Assembly: GCA_023415035.1 (NCBI GenBank) | Contig: JAEZLX010000085.1 | Span: forward strand, 1 to 7,182 | Length of the DNA: 7,182 bases | From: Pseudomonadota bacterium | Lineage (GTDB): Bacteria; Pseudomonadota; Gammaproteobacteria; Burkholderiales; Burkholderiaceae_C | Direction of reading: 5' to 3' | Shown: piece after piece, positions 1 to 7,024 of the stretch | How positions within the stretch are numbered: the stretch's first letter is position 1 | How the letters are laid out: every line of letters begins with the position of its first letter | Notes under the pieces: model-generated | What the model was told of the DNA's origin: nothing | The model's database searches: none | Seen by the model: the letters and a program-made list of their open reading frames with translations, nothing else | Translations under genes and position numbers: made by a program

Positions 1-108
1 TTGCATGCGCAGGAACGTGCGGTCCGGCGCGTCGAGGGCGGCGGCGCGCAGCTCGTCGCCCAGCGATGCGCGGGCGGGCGGGAGAATTGGGGAAGCGGTG
101 TCTGGCAT
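1..108 (-). CDS. N-terminus of a divergent gene, possibly an AMP-binding acyl-CoA synthetase (partial)
   Basis: The minus strand is open from an ATG at 108-106 to the window edge, giving 36 residues that begin MPDTASPILPPARASLGDEL and end in DRTFLRMQ. The pattern of a short tail, then LxDELRAAALDAPDRTFL, resembles the opening of acyl-CoA synthetases/AMP-dependent ligases, which often read LxxLLRxxAxxxPDRxAL. This is recognition of a style, not of a catalytic motif: the AMP-binding signatures would lie outside the window. The reading frame stays open upstream, but the ATG is the first convincing start. No strong Shine-Dalgarno precedes it. An exact sigma-54 promoter match lies 53-68 bp upstream, which strongly supports a real gene here. 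It is probably the target of the divergent activator at 284-1957. Being a gene start is fairly secure; the product is uncertain. Confidence 0.6.
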   Translation of the reverse strand, partial: MPDTASPILPPARASLGDELRAAALDAPDRTFLRMQ

Positions 109-160
109 TCGTGTCGGGTGGTGGGGCCGGGTACTTCGGGCCGTTGTGACCGATACCGAC

Positions 161-176
161 AGCAACCGGCGTGCCA
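161..176 (-). promoter_or_regulatory. Sigma-54 (RpoN) -24/-12 promoter of the divergent gene
   Basis: Read on the minus strand, positions 176-161 are TGGCACGCCGGTTGCT. This matches the RpoN consensus TGGCACG-N4-TTGCW at every fixed position, with GG at 175-174 and GC at 163-162 in the right spacing. The predicted transcription start is near 150, giving a leader of about 42 nt before the ATG at 108. The gene encoding a sigma-54 activator starts 108 bp away on the other strand, which makes chance occurrence unlikely. Confidence 0.87.
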
Positions 177-226
177 GCGGGCGCAGGCCGGGTTCCGGCC
201 CGGAAATCGGCCCTGTCGTCAACCCA

Positions 227-255
227 TGGAACAAGAAAAATGACGAACGTAAAAT
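227..255 (+). promoter_or_regulatory. Candidate sigma-70 promoter of the sigma-54 activator gene
   Basis: TAAAAT at 250-255 matches the -10 consensus at five of six positions. A weak -35 (TGGAAC, 227-232) lies 17 bp upstream. Transcription would start near 262, leaving a leader of about 22 nt before the ATG at 284. The -10 lies in the only AT-rich patch of this intergenic region and between copies of the repeated operator half-site, as expected for an autoregulated activator gene. Confidence 0.4.
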
Positions 256-282
256 TTGTGAACGTCAATTTTTCTGACGTTC
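241..282. promoter_or_regulatory. Predicted enhancer/operator sites of the sigma-54 activator
   Basis: GAACGTCA (260-267) and TGACGTTC (275-282) form a perfect 8-bp inverted repeat around a 7-nt AT-rich spacer. A further copy of the core, TGACGAACGT, lies at 241-250, and its GAACGT starts exactly 15 bp before the GAACGTCA copy. Relative to the predicted sigma-54 start near 150 the sites fall at about -91 to -132, the normal range for enhancer-binding proteins. They also cover the activator's probable start of transcription and end just before its ATG, so bound protein could limit its own synthesis. The half-site geometry is seen directly; the binding protein is inferred. Confidence 0.65.
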
Positions 283-283
283 G

Positions 284-1940
<1,657 letters not shown>

Positions 1941-1957
<17 letters not shown>

Positions 1958-1995
1958 TGTGGATGCTGACTTCGCCGATTCCCGAACCAGGCCGG
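1941..1995 (+). other. Inverted repeat spanning the end of the sigma-54 activator gene
   Basis: CCGGCCTGG (1941-1949) and CCAGGCCGG (1987-1995) are exact 9-bp inverted repeats separated by 37 nt that include the stop codon. No T-run follows, so this is not a normal intrinsic terminator. It may be a 3'-end stabilising structure, or chance in GC-rich DNA. Confidence 0.25.
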
Positions 1996-2013
1996 GGATT
2001 CGTGAAGGATTCC

Positions 2014-2042
2014 CTGCAGAAAATGCGCTGCCGTGCTACATT
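2014..2042 (+). promoter_or_regulatory. Candidate extended -10 promoter for the infA paralogue
   Basis: TGCTACATT at 2034-2042 is an extended -10 element (TGn followed by TACATT). The -35 hexamer CTGCAG (2014-2019, 17-bp spacer) is poor, which an extended -10 can tolerate. If used, transcription begins near 2049 and leaves a leader of about 245 nt before the ATG at 2295. No better promoter was found between this site and the gene, but the call rests on a short motif. Confidence 0.4.
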
Positions 2043-2083
2043 ATGGAAGCGCTGAACGCGTCGAGCCGTCCCCCATGTCATTC

Positions 2084-2245
2084 CCGGGGCCACGGCCCCC
2101 GGACCGGCCGCTTCCCCTCTTGCCGTCGAAGCCGCCCGATCCCCTATTGTCGGCAGGCCCTGTCCTGCCTTTGTATTTCACCCCGTTCCGCACACCGGTT
2201 GCGCCGTGCAACCGGCCGGTGACGTTGCTGGCCTGTGGTGCCAGC
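2084..2245 (+). promoter_or_regulatory. Hairpin-rich 5' leader candidate of the infA paralogue
   Basis: The 337-bp gap between the activator (ending at 1957) and infA holds no convincing gene. It does hold a series of potential RNA hairpins in the sense direction. GGGGC/GCCCC lies at 2086-2099, with CC/GG extending it to 2084-2102. GGCAGG/CCTGCC lies at 2152-2169. A perfect 8-bp CCGGTTGC/GCAACCGG stem with a 5-nt loop lies at 2195-2215. GCTGGC/GCCAGC lies at 2227-2245. The last ends 33 nt before the Shine-Dalgarno. Four local stems in about 160 nt suggest a structured leader controlling infA expression, for example in response to temperature or IF-1 level. Function is inferred and no known riboswitch is recognised. 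Confidence 0.45.
2152..2178 (+). terminator. Terminator-like hairpin and T-rich tract upstream of infA
   Basis: GGCAGG (2152-2157) pairs with CCTGCC (2164-2169) around a 6-nt loop, followed at once by TTTGTATTT (2170-2178), seven T in nine. This is the layout of an intrinsic terminator with a short stem. It could end transcripts arriving from the sigma-54 activator gene. If the promoter near 2037 is real, it could act as an attenuator inside the infA leader. The 6-bp stem is short for a strong terminator. Confidence 0.4.
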
Positions 2246-2278
2246 CAGCGTGCGGCTGCGCGGGGTGTCGTTGGAATT

Positions 2279-2285
2279 GAAGGAG
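2279..2285 (+). promoter_or_regulatory. Ribosome binding site deciding the infA start
   Basis: GAAGGAG ends 9 nt before the ATG at 2295. It fixes that codon as the start rather than the in-frame ATG at 2235, which would add 20 residues absent from IF-1 proteins. Confidence 0.85.
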
Positions 2286-2294
2286 TGTTGTTCC

Positions 2295-2561
2295 ATGGCC
2301 AAAGAAGAACTCATCGACATGTCGGGCATCGTCAATGAAGTCCTGCCCGACTCGCGCTACCGTGTCACGCTGGACAACGGTCACCAGCTGATCGCCTATT
2401 CGGCCGGCAAGATGAAGAAGAACCACATCCGCATTCTGGCGGGTGATCGCGTTTCGCTCGAACTCTCGCCCTACGACCTGACCAAGGGCCGCATCAACTT
2501 CCGCCACCTGGAGCAGCGTGGTCCGCGTCCCGCTTCGAGCGGCCAGCAGCGTCGCCGCTGA
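2295..2561 (+). CDS. infA: Translation initiation factor IF-1, stand-alone paralogue
   Basis: The 88-residue product begins MAKEELIDMSGIVNEVLPDS and is a single S1/OB-fold domain. IF-1 binds the 30S A site during initiation together with IF-2 and IF-3. Family landmarks are clear: MSGIVNEVLP, RVTLDNGH, AGKMKKNHIRILAGD, then LSPYDLTKGRINFRH at about residues 58-72. Canonical IF-1 is about 72 residues and ends near the final FR motif. This protein continues for about 16 residues with an Arg/Gln-rich tail ending SGQQRRR. The usual spc ribosomal-protein neighbours (secY, rpmJ) are absent; it stands between a sigma-54 activator and a lysR gene. Second infA copies are known in Burkholderiales, so this is likely the extra copy, but the canonical one lies outside the window and cannot be checked. 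Its hairpin-rich leader suggests separate regulation. Confidence 0.95.
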   Translation: MAKEELIDMSGIVNEVLPDSRYRVTLDNGHQLIAYSAGKMKKNHIRILAGDRVSLELSPYDLTKGRINFRHLEQRGPRPASSGQQRRR

Positions 2562-2570
2562 TCCCCCTCT

Positions 2571-2620
2571 TCCGGCGCCAAGGCCCCGTGCCCGCTCACG
2601 CAGCCTTGGCCGGGGCCGGA
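2571..2620. terminator. Long hairpin between the convergent infA and lysR genes
   Basis: TCCGGC (2571-2576) pairs with GCCGGA (2615-2620). GCCAAGGC (2577-2584) pairs with GCCTTGGC (2603-2610). Only a 4-nt bulge on one side separates the two stems, giving 14 perfect pairs. CGTG/CACG (2587-2590 and 2597-2600) can pair inside the loop. Lying between converging genes it probably blocks read-through both ways. It lacks a T-run on either side, so it may act as a transcript-end stabiliser or with Rho. Confidence 0.6.
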
Positions 2621-2654
2621 GCAAGCTTGTGCCCGGCGCCATGACAGGCGCGAT

Positions 2655-3557
2655 TCATGGCTCAATGCCGGGCAGTGCGCGCAGGTAGTCCTGCAGCGCC
2701 GCGATGGCCAAGCGCACCTTGGCCGGCTGCGTTTCCCGCTGTGGCGTCACCGCGCTGATGTCCATGGCCGGCAGCGTCCATTCGGGTAGCAGCCGCACCA
2801 GCCGGCCGGCCGCCACATCCTCGTACACGTCGATGCTCGCCAGCATGGCGGGCCCCAGCCCGTCGATGCACATCTGCTGCACCAGCGCCTGGTTGTTGCT
2901 CGACAGACGCGGCTCGACTTCCAACTCCCGTGTCATGCCCTGCGGGCTGCGCACCGGCAGCCGCATCGCGACACGGTCGCGCACGAAACCCAGCCACTCC
3001 TGGCCCAGCAGCGCGTCAGGGTGCTGGAACGGGCCATGGATACGGGTCCAGGCCGGTTGCGCGCAGATCCACCAGCGCAGCGCACCGAGCCGTCGCGCCA
3101 CCCAGGTGGAGTCGGGCAAGGGGCCAAAGCGGATGGCCAGGTCGATGCGCGCCTGGATCAGGTCGATCGGCCAGTCGTCCACCTGCAGGTGCAGGCTCAG
3201 GTCCGGGTGCTGCGCGAGCGCCGGGCCAAGCGCCACCGCGATGTGGCGCGCGAATCCCACCGGGGCAGTCATCCGCAGCAGGCCCACGGGGGCCTCGCGG
3301 GTCTGCTGCAGCTCGGCCCGCGCCTGCCGCACCGAATGCAGCATGGCCGCGCAGTGGGCGTGAAAACGCTCCCCGGCCTCGGTCAGCGCCAGCTGCCGTG
3401 TGGAGCGGTGCAGCAAGGTGACGCCTCCTTCGGTCTCAAGCCGGCGCACCTGCTGGCTGACAGCCGACGGACTCATGCCCAGGGCGCGAGCGGCGCCGCT
3501 CATGGAGCCGTGCTGCACCACGGTGGCGAAGATGGCCATGCGCCTGAGGTCGTCCAT
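2655..3557 (-). CDS. LysR-type transcriptional regulator
   Basis: The 300-residue protein has the normal LysR length and layout. A winged helix-turn-helix lies at about residues 1-62 (GSMSGAARALGMSPSAVSQQ at 17-36, then LLHRSTRQLALTEAG). A periplasmic-binding-protein-like effector domain spans about 90-295. LysR proteins bind as tetramers and often control a divergent gene in response to a small molecule. The divergent neighbour, starting 119 bp away, is a small NAD(P)-binding reductase, making it the likely target. A minus-strand promoter and a T-N11-A site lie between them. The ATG at 3557 gives the expected N-terminus although no strong Shine-Dalgarno precedes it. The effector cannot be predicted. 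Confidence 0.95.
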   Translation of the reverse strand: MDDLRRMAIFATVVQHGSMSGAARALGMSPSAVSQQVRRLETEGGVTLLHRSTRQLALTEAGERFHAHCAAMLHSVRQARAELQQTREAPVGLLRMTAPVGFARHIAVALGPALAQHPDLSLHLQVDDWPIDLIQARIDLAIRFGPLPDSTWVARRLGALRWWICAQPAWTRIHGPFQHPDALLGQEWLGFVRDRVAMRLPVRSPQGMTRELEVEPRLSSNNQALVQQMCIDGLGPAMLASIDVYEDVAAGRLVRLLPEWTLPAMDISAVTPQRETQPAKVRLAIAALQDYLRALPGIEP

Positions 3558-3615
3558 GGGTTGATTTTGAAGTTGTGCTTAAAAAAGAAGGTGAATCAGG
3601 CCATCTACCGCAATC

Positions 3616-3643
3616 ATTATCCAGTCCATAGCATAAGCGTCAG
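3616..3643 (-). promoter_or_regulatory. Candidate promoter of the lysR-type gene
   Basis: On the minus strand CTGACG (3643-3638) and GATAAT (3621-3616) are separated by 16 bp and match the -35 and -10 consensus at four and five of six positions. Transcription would start near 3609, about 52 nt before the ATG. Confidence 0.5.
3618..3630. promoter_or_regulatory. Candidate LysR box (T-N11-A) in the divergent promoter region
   Basis: TAT-N7-ATA at 3618-3630 fits the T-N11-A pattern of LysR-type binding sites with a short dyad. It overlaps the -10 and spacer of the predicted lysR promoter, as expected for negative autoregulation, and lies 47 bp upstream of the reductase start. The motif is short and degenerate. 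Confidence 0.4.
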
Positions 3644-3663
3644 GATACAGCCCCTCTTTTTGC

Positions 3664-3667
3664 AGGA
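3664..3667 (+). promoter_or_regulatory. Ribosome binding site of the reductase gene
   Basis: AGGA ends 9 nt before the ATG at 3677 and supports that start, which places the nucleotide-binding glycine motif at residues 7-12. Confidence 0.6.
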
Positions 3668-3676
3668 CACCTTTTC

Positions 3677-4315
3677 ATGAACATCACCCTCATCGGCACC
3701 GGTTTCGTCGGTGCGGCCGTGCTCGACGAACTGCTGCAGCGCGGCCACCAGGTCACGGTGCTGGCGCGCCATCCGGACAAACTCAAGGCCCGACCCCGCC
3801 TGACCGTGCTCAAGGGCTCGGCGCAGAACGCGGACTGCGTCATGGCGGCCAGCGCCGGCCAGGACGCCGTGATCAGCGCCTACAACCCCGGCTGGGGCGA
3901 CCCGGACATCTACAACCAGTTCCTCAAGGGCACGCGCGCCATTTTTGAGGGCGTCAAGGCGGCGGGCACGCCTCGCCTGCTGGTGGTGGGTGGCGCGGGC
4001 AGCCTGTATGTGGCGCCTGGCGTGCAGCTGGTGGACATGCCCGATTTCCCCGGCGAGTGGAAACTGGGTGCGCTGGCGGCGCGCGAGGCGCTGAACCTGA
4101 TCCGCGAGGAAACCACCCTGGACTGGACCTTCGTGTCGCCTTCCATCGTGCTGGAGCCGGGCCGGCGCACCGGGCAGTACCGGGTCGGACAGGATACCCC
4201 GCTGATGGACGGTGACCAGCCCGGCCGCATTTCGGTGCAGGATCTGGCGGTTGCCATCGTGGACGAGATCGAACAGCCGCGCCACATCCGCGCCCGCTTC
4301 ACGGTGGCCAACTGA
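3677..4315 (+). CDS. NAD(P)H-binding oxidoreductase, atypical short-chain/NmrA-like
   Basis: The 212-residue protein opens with a Rossmann fold, MNITLIGTGFVGAAVLDEL, followed by VTVLARHPDKL at about residues 26-36, where Arg and His may favour NADPH. It continues with AGQDAVISAYNP, RLLVVGGAGSLYV and a C-terminal RISVQDLAVAIVDEIEQ segment. This layout matches small NAD(P)-binding reductases of the YwnB/NmrA-like group, which include flavin- and quinone-reductase-like proteins. The glycine motif reads GTGFVG, one residue shorter than the more usual GATGFVG. No classical YxxxK catalytic pair is evident. Divergence from a lysR gene suggests induction by a redox-active or electrophilic compound, but the substrate is unknown. 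Confidence 0.88.
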   Translation: MNITLIGTGFVGAAVLDELLQRGHQVTVLARHPDKLKARPRLTVLKGSAQNADCVMAASAGQDAVISAYNPGWGDPDIYNQFLKGTRAIFEGVKAAGTPRLLVVGGAGSLYVAPGVQLVDMPDFPGEWKLGALAAREALNLIREETTLDWTFVSPSIVLEPGRRTGQYRVGQDTPLMDGDQPGRISVQDLAVAIVDEIEQPRHIRARFTVAN

Positions 4316-4361
4316 TCCCCGCCACCACCCTTACCGACGGTTTGTTGTCACGCCCCCGGCG

Positions 4362-5036
4362 TCAGGACGCTTCTGCGGTGGCCGCTGTCGTGTCCTGACG
4401 CTCCAGAGGGGGCTGATCCACGGGACGGCCATGCTGAGCCATGAATCGGGGCAACTGGCGCGTGGTGCAGGCCTGCAGGGCGCGCAAAAAGGCGTGGTCC
4501 GGGCGGGCGATGCCATGGCGCATCATCAGGTCGTGCCGGATGCGGCCGAGCAGCTCGGCGGCCATCTCGGCATCGGCCAGCGCCCGGTGCGCCTGGCCGG
4601 TGCGCGGCAGATCGAACCAGTCGATGAGCGAGCCCAGCTTGTGGCTGGGTGCATCGGGGTACAGCCGCCGCGACAGCAATACCGTGCAGGCAAAGGGCTG
4701 GTCGGCCGGCTGCCCTGCGCGGGCCAGCTCCTCCTGCCAGAAGCGTCGGTCGAACCCGGCGTTGTGGGCCACCAGCGGCGTGTCGCCGACGAAGCGCGCG
4801 GCGTCGGCCATGACCTGCCCCGCCGGTGGTGCGGAGGCCACCATGTCGTTGGTGATGCCCGTCAGCTGCGTGATGAAGGGCGGGATCGGCACGCCCGTGT
4901 ACATCAGGCTCTGGAACCGGTCGACCACGCGCCCGTTCTCGGTCATGACGATGGCAACCTCGGTGGCGCGGTCCCCGCGCGAGGGCGAGACACCGGTGGT
5001 CTCGAAGTCGATGGTGGCGATGCGCTCGGCAGGCAT
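4362..5036 (-). CDS. DnaQ-like DEDDh 3'-5' exonuclease
   Basis: The 224-residue protein carries all exonuclease motifs of the DEDDh superfamily. Motif I is TIDFETTG with Asp10 and Glu12. Motif II is VAHNAGFDRRF with Asp96. Motif III is HRALADAEMAAEL with His150 and Asp155. These residues bind two metal ions for stepwise 3'-5' removal of nucleotides. It resembles the stand-alone epsilon-like exonucleases of proteobacteria; absence of a polymerase or helicase domain argues against PolC or DinG. The last 50 or so residues beyond the fold are unassigned. It starts 36 bp after the Ca2+/Na+ exchanger stop, so is probably its co-transcribed last gene, though repair or RNA-turnover roles would be unrelated to ion transport. 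No good Shine-Dalgarno is visible. Replicative DnaQ itself is unlikely from length and setting. Confidence 0.92.
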   Translation of the reverse strand: MPAERIATIDFETTGVSPSRGDRATEVAIVMTENGRVVDRFQSLMYTGVPIPPFITQLTGITNDMVASAPPAGQVMADAARFVGDTPLVAHNAGFDRRFWQEELARAGQPADQPFACTVLLSRRLYPDAPSHKLGSLIDWFDLPRTGQAHRALADAEMAAELLGRIRHDLMMRHGIARPDHAFLRALQACTTRQLPRFMAQHGRPVDQPPLERQDTTAATAEAS

Positions 5037-5072
5037 GGCGTCACATTCTAGGCGCCCCGTTCCGCCTCAGAT

Positions 5073-6086
5073 TCAGATGCGCCACAGCAGCAACGAACCC
5101 AGATAGGCCAGGTAAGCCGTCACGAACGCCATGCCCTCGCGCCGCGAAACGCGGCGGTCGCTCTTGAACACCGGCAGGCAGGCGCAGGCCACGAGCGCGG
5201 CCAGAGGCAGGTCGATCCACAGGATGTCACGGCCGATGTCGATGGGAGCGGGGGCGGAGAACACGGTCAGGCCCAGGATCACCAGCACGTTGTAGATCGC
5301 GCTGCCGATCAGGTTGCCGATGGCCACGTCGCGGTCGTTGCGCCAGGTGGCGATCAGCGTGGTGACCATCTCGGGCGTGTTGGTGCCCATGGCCACGATG
5401 GTCAGCCCGATGACCGCGTCCGAGACGCCGAGGGAGCGTGCGAGGGCCGAGGCACCGGCCACGAGCAGGTCGGCTCCCAGGCCCGCCAGGGTGATGCCGG
5501 CCACCAGCATGAGGCCGTAGGTGAGCCAGGGCGGCACCAGCGGGGCCAGACGCGTGGCGGTGTCGGCGACCGGCGGCTCGCTGAACTCGCGCGCGAACTC
5601 CTCGCTCACGGCGGCGCCTTCTCGGCGGGTGGCGCGTGCCAGCAGCACGGTGTAGGCCACGGCACCGGCCAGCAGCCACAGGCCCTCGGCGCGCGAGAGG
5701 GCGCCGTCCAGGCACATGGCCAGAAGGACCAGCGCGGTGGCGATCATGGCCGGCACCTCGAGCCGCACGCTCATGGAGCGCGTGGGCAGTGGCCGCAGCA
5801 CGGCACTCAGACCCAGGATGAACAGGATGTTGAGGATGTTGGCACCCGCGATGTTGCCCACGGCCAGCGCGCCCTTGCCCTCCTGCGCGGCGGTCAGGCC
5901 GACGGCCAGCTCGGGCACGCTGGTGCCCAGCGCGACCACGGTCAGACCGATGGTGACCGGGCGCAGACCCATCAGGGTCGCCAGGCGCGTGGCGCCGCGA
6001 AGCAGCAGCTCCGACCCCAGGGCGACGATCACCAGACCGCCCAGAAAGACCGCAAACGGATGCAGCCCCATCGCCGTCAGCGTCAT
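5073..6086 (-). CDS. CaCA-family calcium/sodium antiporter
   Basis: This 337-residue inner-membrane protein is an inverted-repeat cation exchanger of the YrbG/CaCA type, with about ten hydrophobic segments. The first alpha-repeat has VALGTSVPE (51-59) and GNIAGANILN (78-87). The second has VAMGTNTPE (231-239) and GNLIGSAIYN (257-266). The paired acidic residues Glu59 and Glu239 are the expected cation ligands. A central hydrophilic loop lies around residues 150-185. The usual GS(N/A) in the second half of each repeat reads GAN in repeat one and GSA in repeat two. It starts inside the end of the universal stress protein gene by ATGA overlap, so the two are translationally coupled. It would export Ca2+ in exchange for Na+ or H+; direction and ion are inferred from family. 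Confidence 0.95.
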   Translation of the reverse strand: MTLTAMGLHPFAVFLGGLVIVALGSELLLRGATRLATLMGLRPVTIGLTVVALGTSVPELAVGLTAAQEGKGALAVGNIAGANILNILFILGLSAVLRPLPTRSMSVRLEVPAMIATALVLLAMCLDGALSRAEGLWLLAGAVAYTVLLARATRREGAAVSEEFAREFSEPPVADTATRLAPLVPPWLTYGLMLVAGITLAGLGADLLVAGASALARSLGVSDAVIGLTIVAMGTNTPEMVTTLIATWRNDRDVAIGNLIGSAIYNVLVILGLTVFSAPAPIDIGRDILWIDLPLAALVACACLPVFKSDRRVSRREGMAFVTAYLAYLGSLLLWRI

Positions 6087-6985
6087 GGGGCCGGCTGCCT
6101 GTCCACCACCACGAGCACGTCGGCGTCGCTTTCGGAGATCACGCGCTGGGTGACGCTGCCCAGCAGCAGCTCCGCCGTGACATTGGTGCCATGCTTGCCC
6201 ATGGCGATCAGGTCGCAGCCGAGGCGCTCCTGCTCGCCGATGATCACGCCCACGGTGTCACCCGCGATGGCCAGGGGGGTGTGCCGGTCGGGTTCCAGAC
6301 CGGTTTGCGCGGCCAGTGCCCGCAGCTGCTGCAGGGCACGCTCGCGTGCCTCGCTGCGGTACTGCTCCACGGTCTGGGGCGAAATCCCCGCATGGCGCAG
6401 CACGCCCTCGAAGGGTGTGGAGAACACGTGCAGCAGCACGAGATCGGCCTGGGGGGCCAGTTCGCGCGCCAGCCGGATGGCCAGTGCCGAGCCGGGCGAG
6501 AAATCCACCGGGACAAGCACGCGGCGGTAGGGCCTCTGGTCGGGGTTTTTCACCAGCAGCACCGGGCAGCGGCTCTGTCGCAGCAGGCGCGAGGCCGTCG
6601 AGCCCACGACCAGGCGCCGCAGTGCGCCTTCGCCGCGAGCCCCCACCACCGTCAGGTCGGCGCCCGACCCGAACGCGCGTGTCGGCACCACCGAGGCGGG
6701 CCGGCCCGGCTCCACCAGCAGCGTCACCTCCACATCCCGGTATTGCGGCCGCTCGCTTGCCGCGGCCTCCAAAGCCTCGCGCCGCTGCGTCAGCACCTGG
6801 CGGGTGATCTCGTCGGTCTGCCCGCCGAGCAGGCTGCGCAGCGTGGACAGGGCATCAACACCGGCGGCGTGCATGAGCGTCAGCCGCGCACCGGTGGCCG
6901 CGGCGAGCTCGAAACCCCGGTCCACGGCGGGCAGCGCGTTGTCCGACAGGTCGGTGGTGACGAAGATGTGGCGGATCAGTGACAT
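6083..6985 (-). CDS. Tandem universal stress protein (two UspA domains)
   Basis: The 300-residue cytoplasmic protein is two fused UspA folds, residues 1-146 and 153-297. Both keep the ATP-binding signature G-x2-G-x9-G-[S/T]: Gly115, Gly118 and Gly128-Ser129 in the first, Gly263, Gly266 and Gly276-Ser277 in the second. The early Asp of each fold is also present (Asp12 in VTTDLS, Asp161 in VPVDFS). ATP-binding Usp proteins often sense energy status and sit beside transporters, as here between two antiporters. It starts 39 bp after the Kef-type antiporter stop and overlaps the CaCA exchanger by 4 bp, so it may gate one or both. That regulatory role is inferred from position. Confidence 0.95.
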   Translation of the reverse strand: MSLIRHIFVTTDLSDNALPAVDRGFELAAATGARLTLMHAAGVDALSTLRSLLGGQTDEITRQVLTQRREALEAAASERPQYRDVEVTLLVEPGRPASVVPTRAFGSGADLTVVGARGEGALRRLVVGSTASRLLRQSRCPVLLVKNPDQRPYRRVLVPVDFSPGSALAIRLARELAPQADLVLLHVFSTPFEGVLRHAGISPQTVEQYRSEARERALQQLRALAAQTGLEPDRHTPLAIAGDTVGVIIGEQERLGCDLIAMGKHGTNVTAELLLGSVTQRVISESDADVLVVVDRQPAP

Positions 6986-6994
6986 GGGGCCATT

Positions 6995-7000
6995 CTCCTG
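6995..7000 (-). promoter_or_regulatory. Ribosome binding site of the universal stress protein gene
   Basis: CAGGAG on the minus strand ends 9 nt before the ATG at 6985 and selects it over an out-of-frame ATG 7 nt upstream. Confidence 0.75.
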
Positions 7001-7024
7001 GGTGCTGTCGCGTGCCTCGCGGGC

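Noticed and set aside
186..200. Perfect GGCCGG-N3-CCGGCC inverted repeat between the sigma-54 promoter and the operator sites
   Set aside because: Short and composed only of G and C, so chance is likely here; it does not resemble the repeated half-site or an IHF site.
1..277. Plus-strand open frames of 80 and 90 codons upstream of the sigma-54 activator
   Set aside because: Low-complexity Arg/Gly-rich translations that run across the sigma-54 promoter and operator; the minus-strand reading explains this region better.
1959..2338. Plus-strand open frames of 87 and 101 codons between the activator and infA
   Set aside because: No domain, no ribosome binding site, and they overlap the hairpins and, for one, the infA start.
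4316..4361. Possible terminator between the convergent reductase and exonuclease genes (ACGCC/GGCGT around 3 nt)
   Set aside because: The stem is only five pairs with a tight loop and no adjoining T-run, so I do not call it.
4212..5051. A 279-codon plus-strand open frame
   Set aside because: It lies antisense to the exonuclease, whose catalytic motifs are complete, and has no recognisable domain. Long antisense frames are common in DNA this GC-rich.
6191..6982. A 263-codon plus-strand open frame
   Set aside because: It is antisense to the universal stress protein, which has two intact ATP-binding motifs and a good ribosome binding site.
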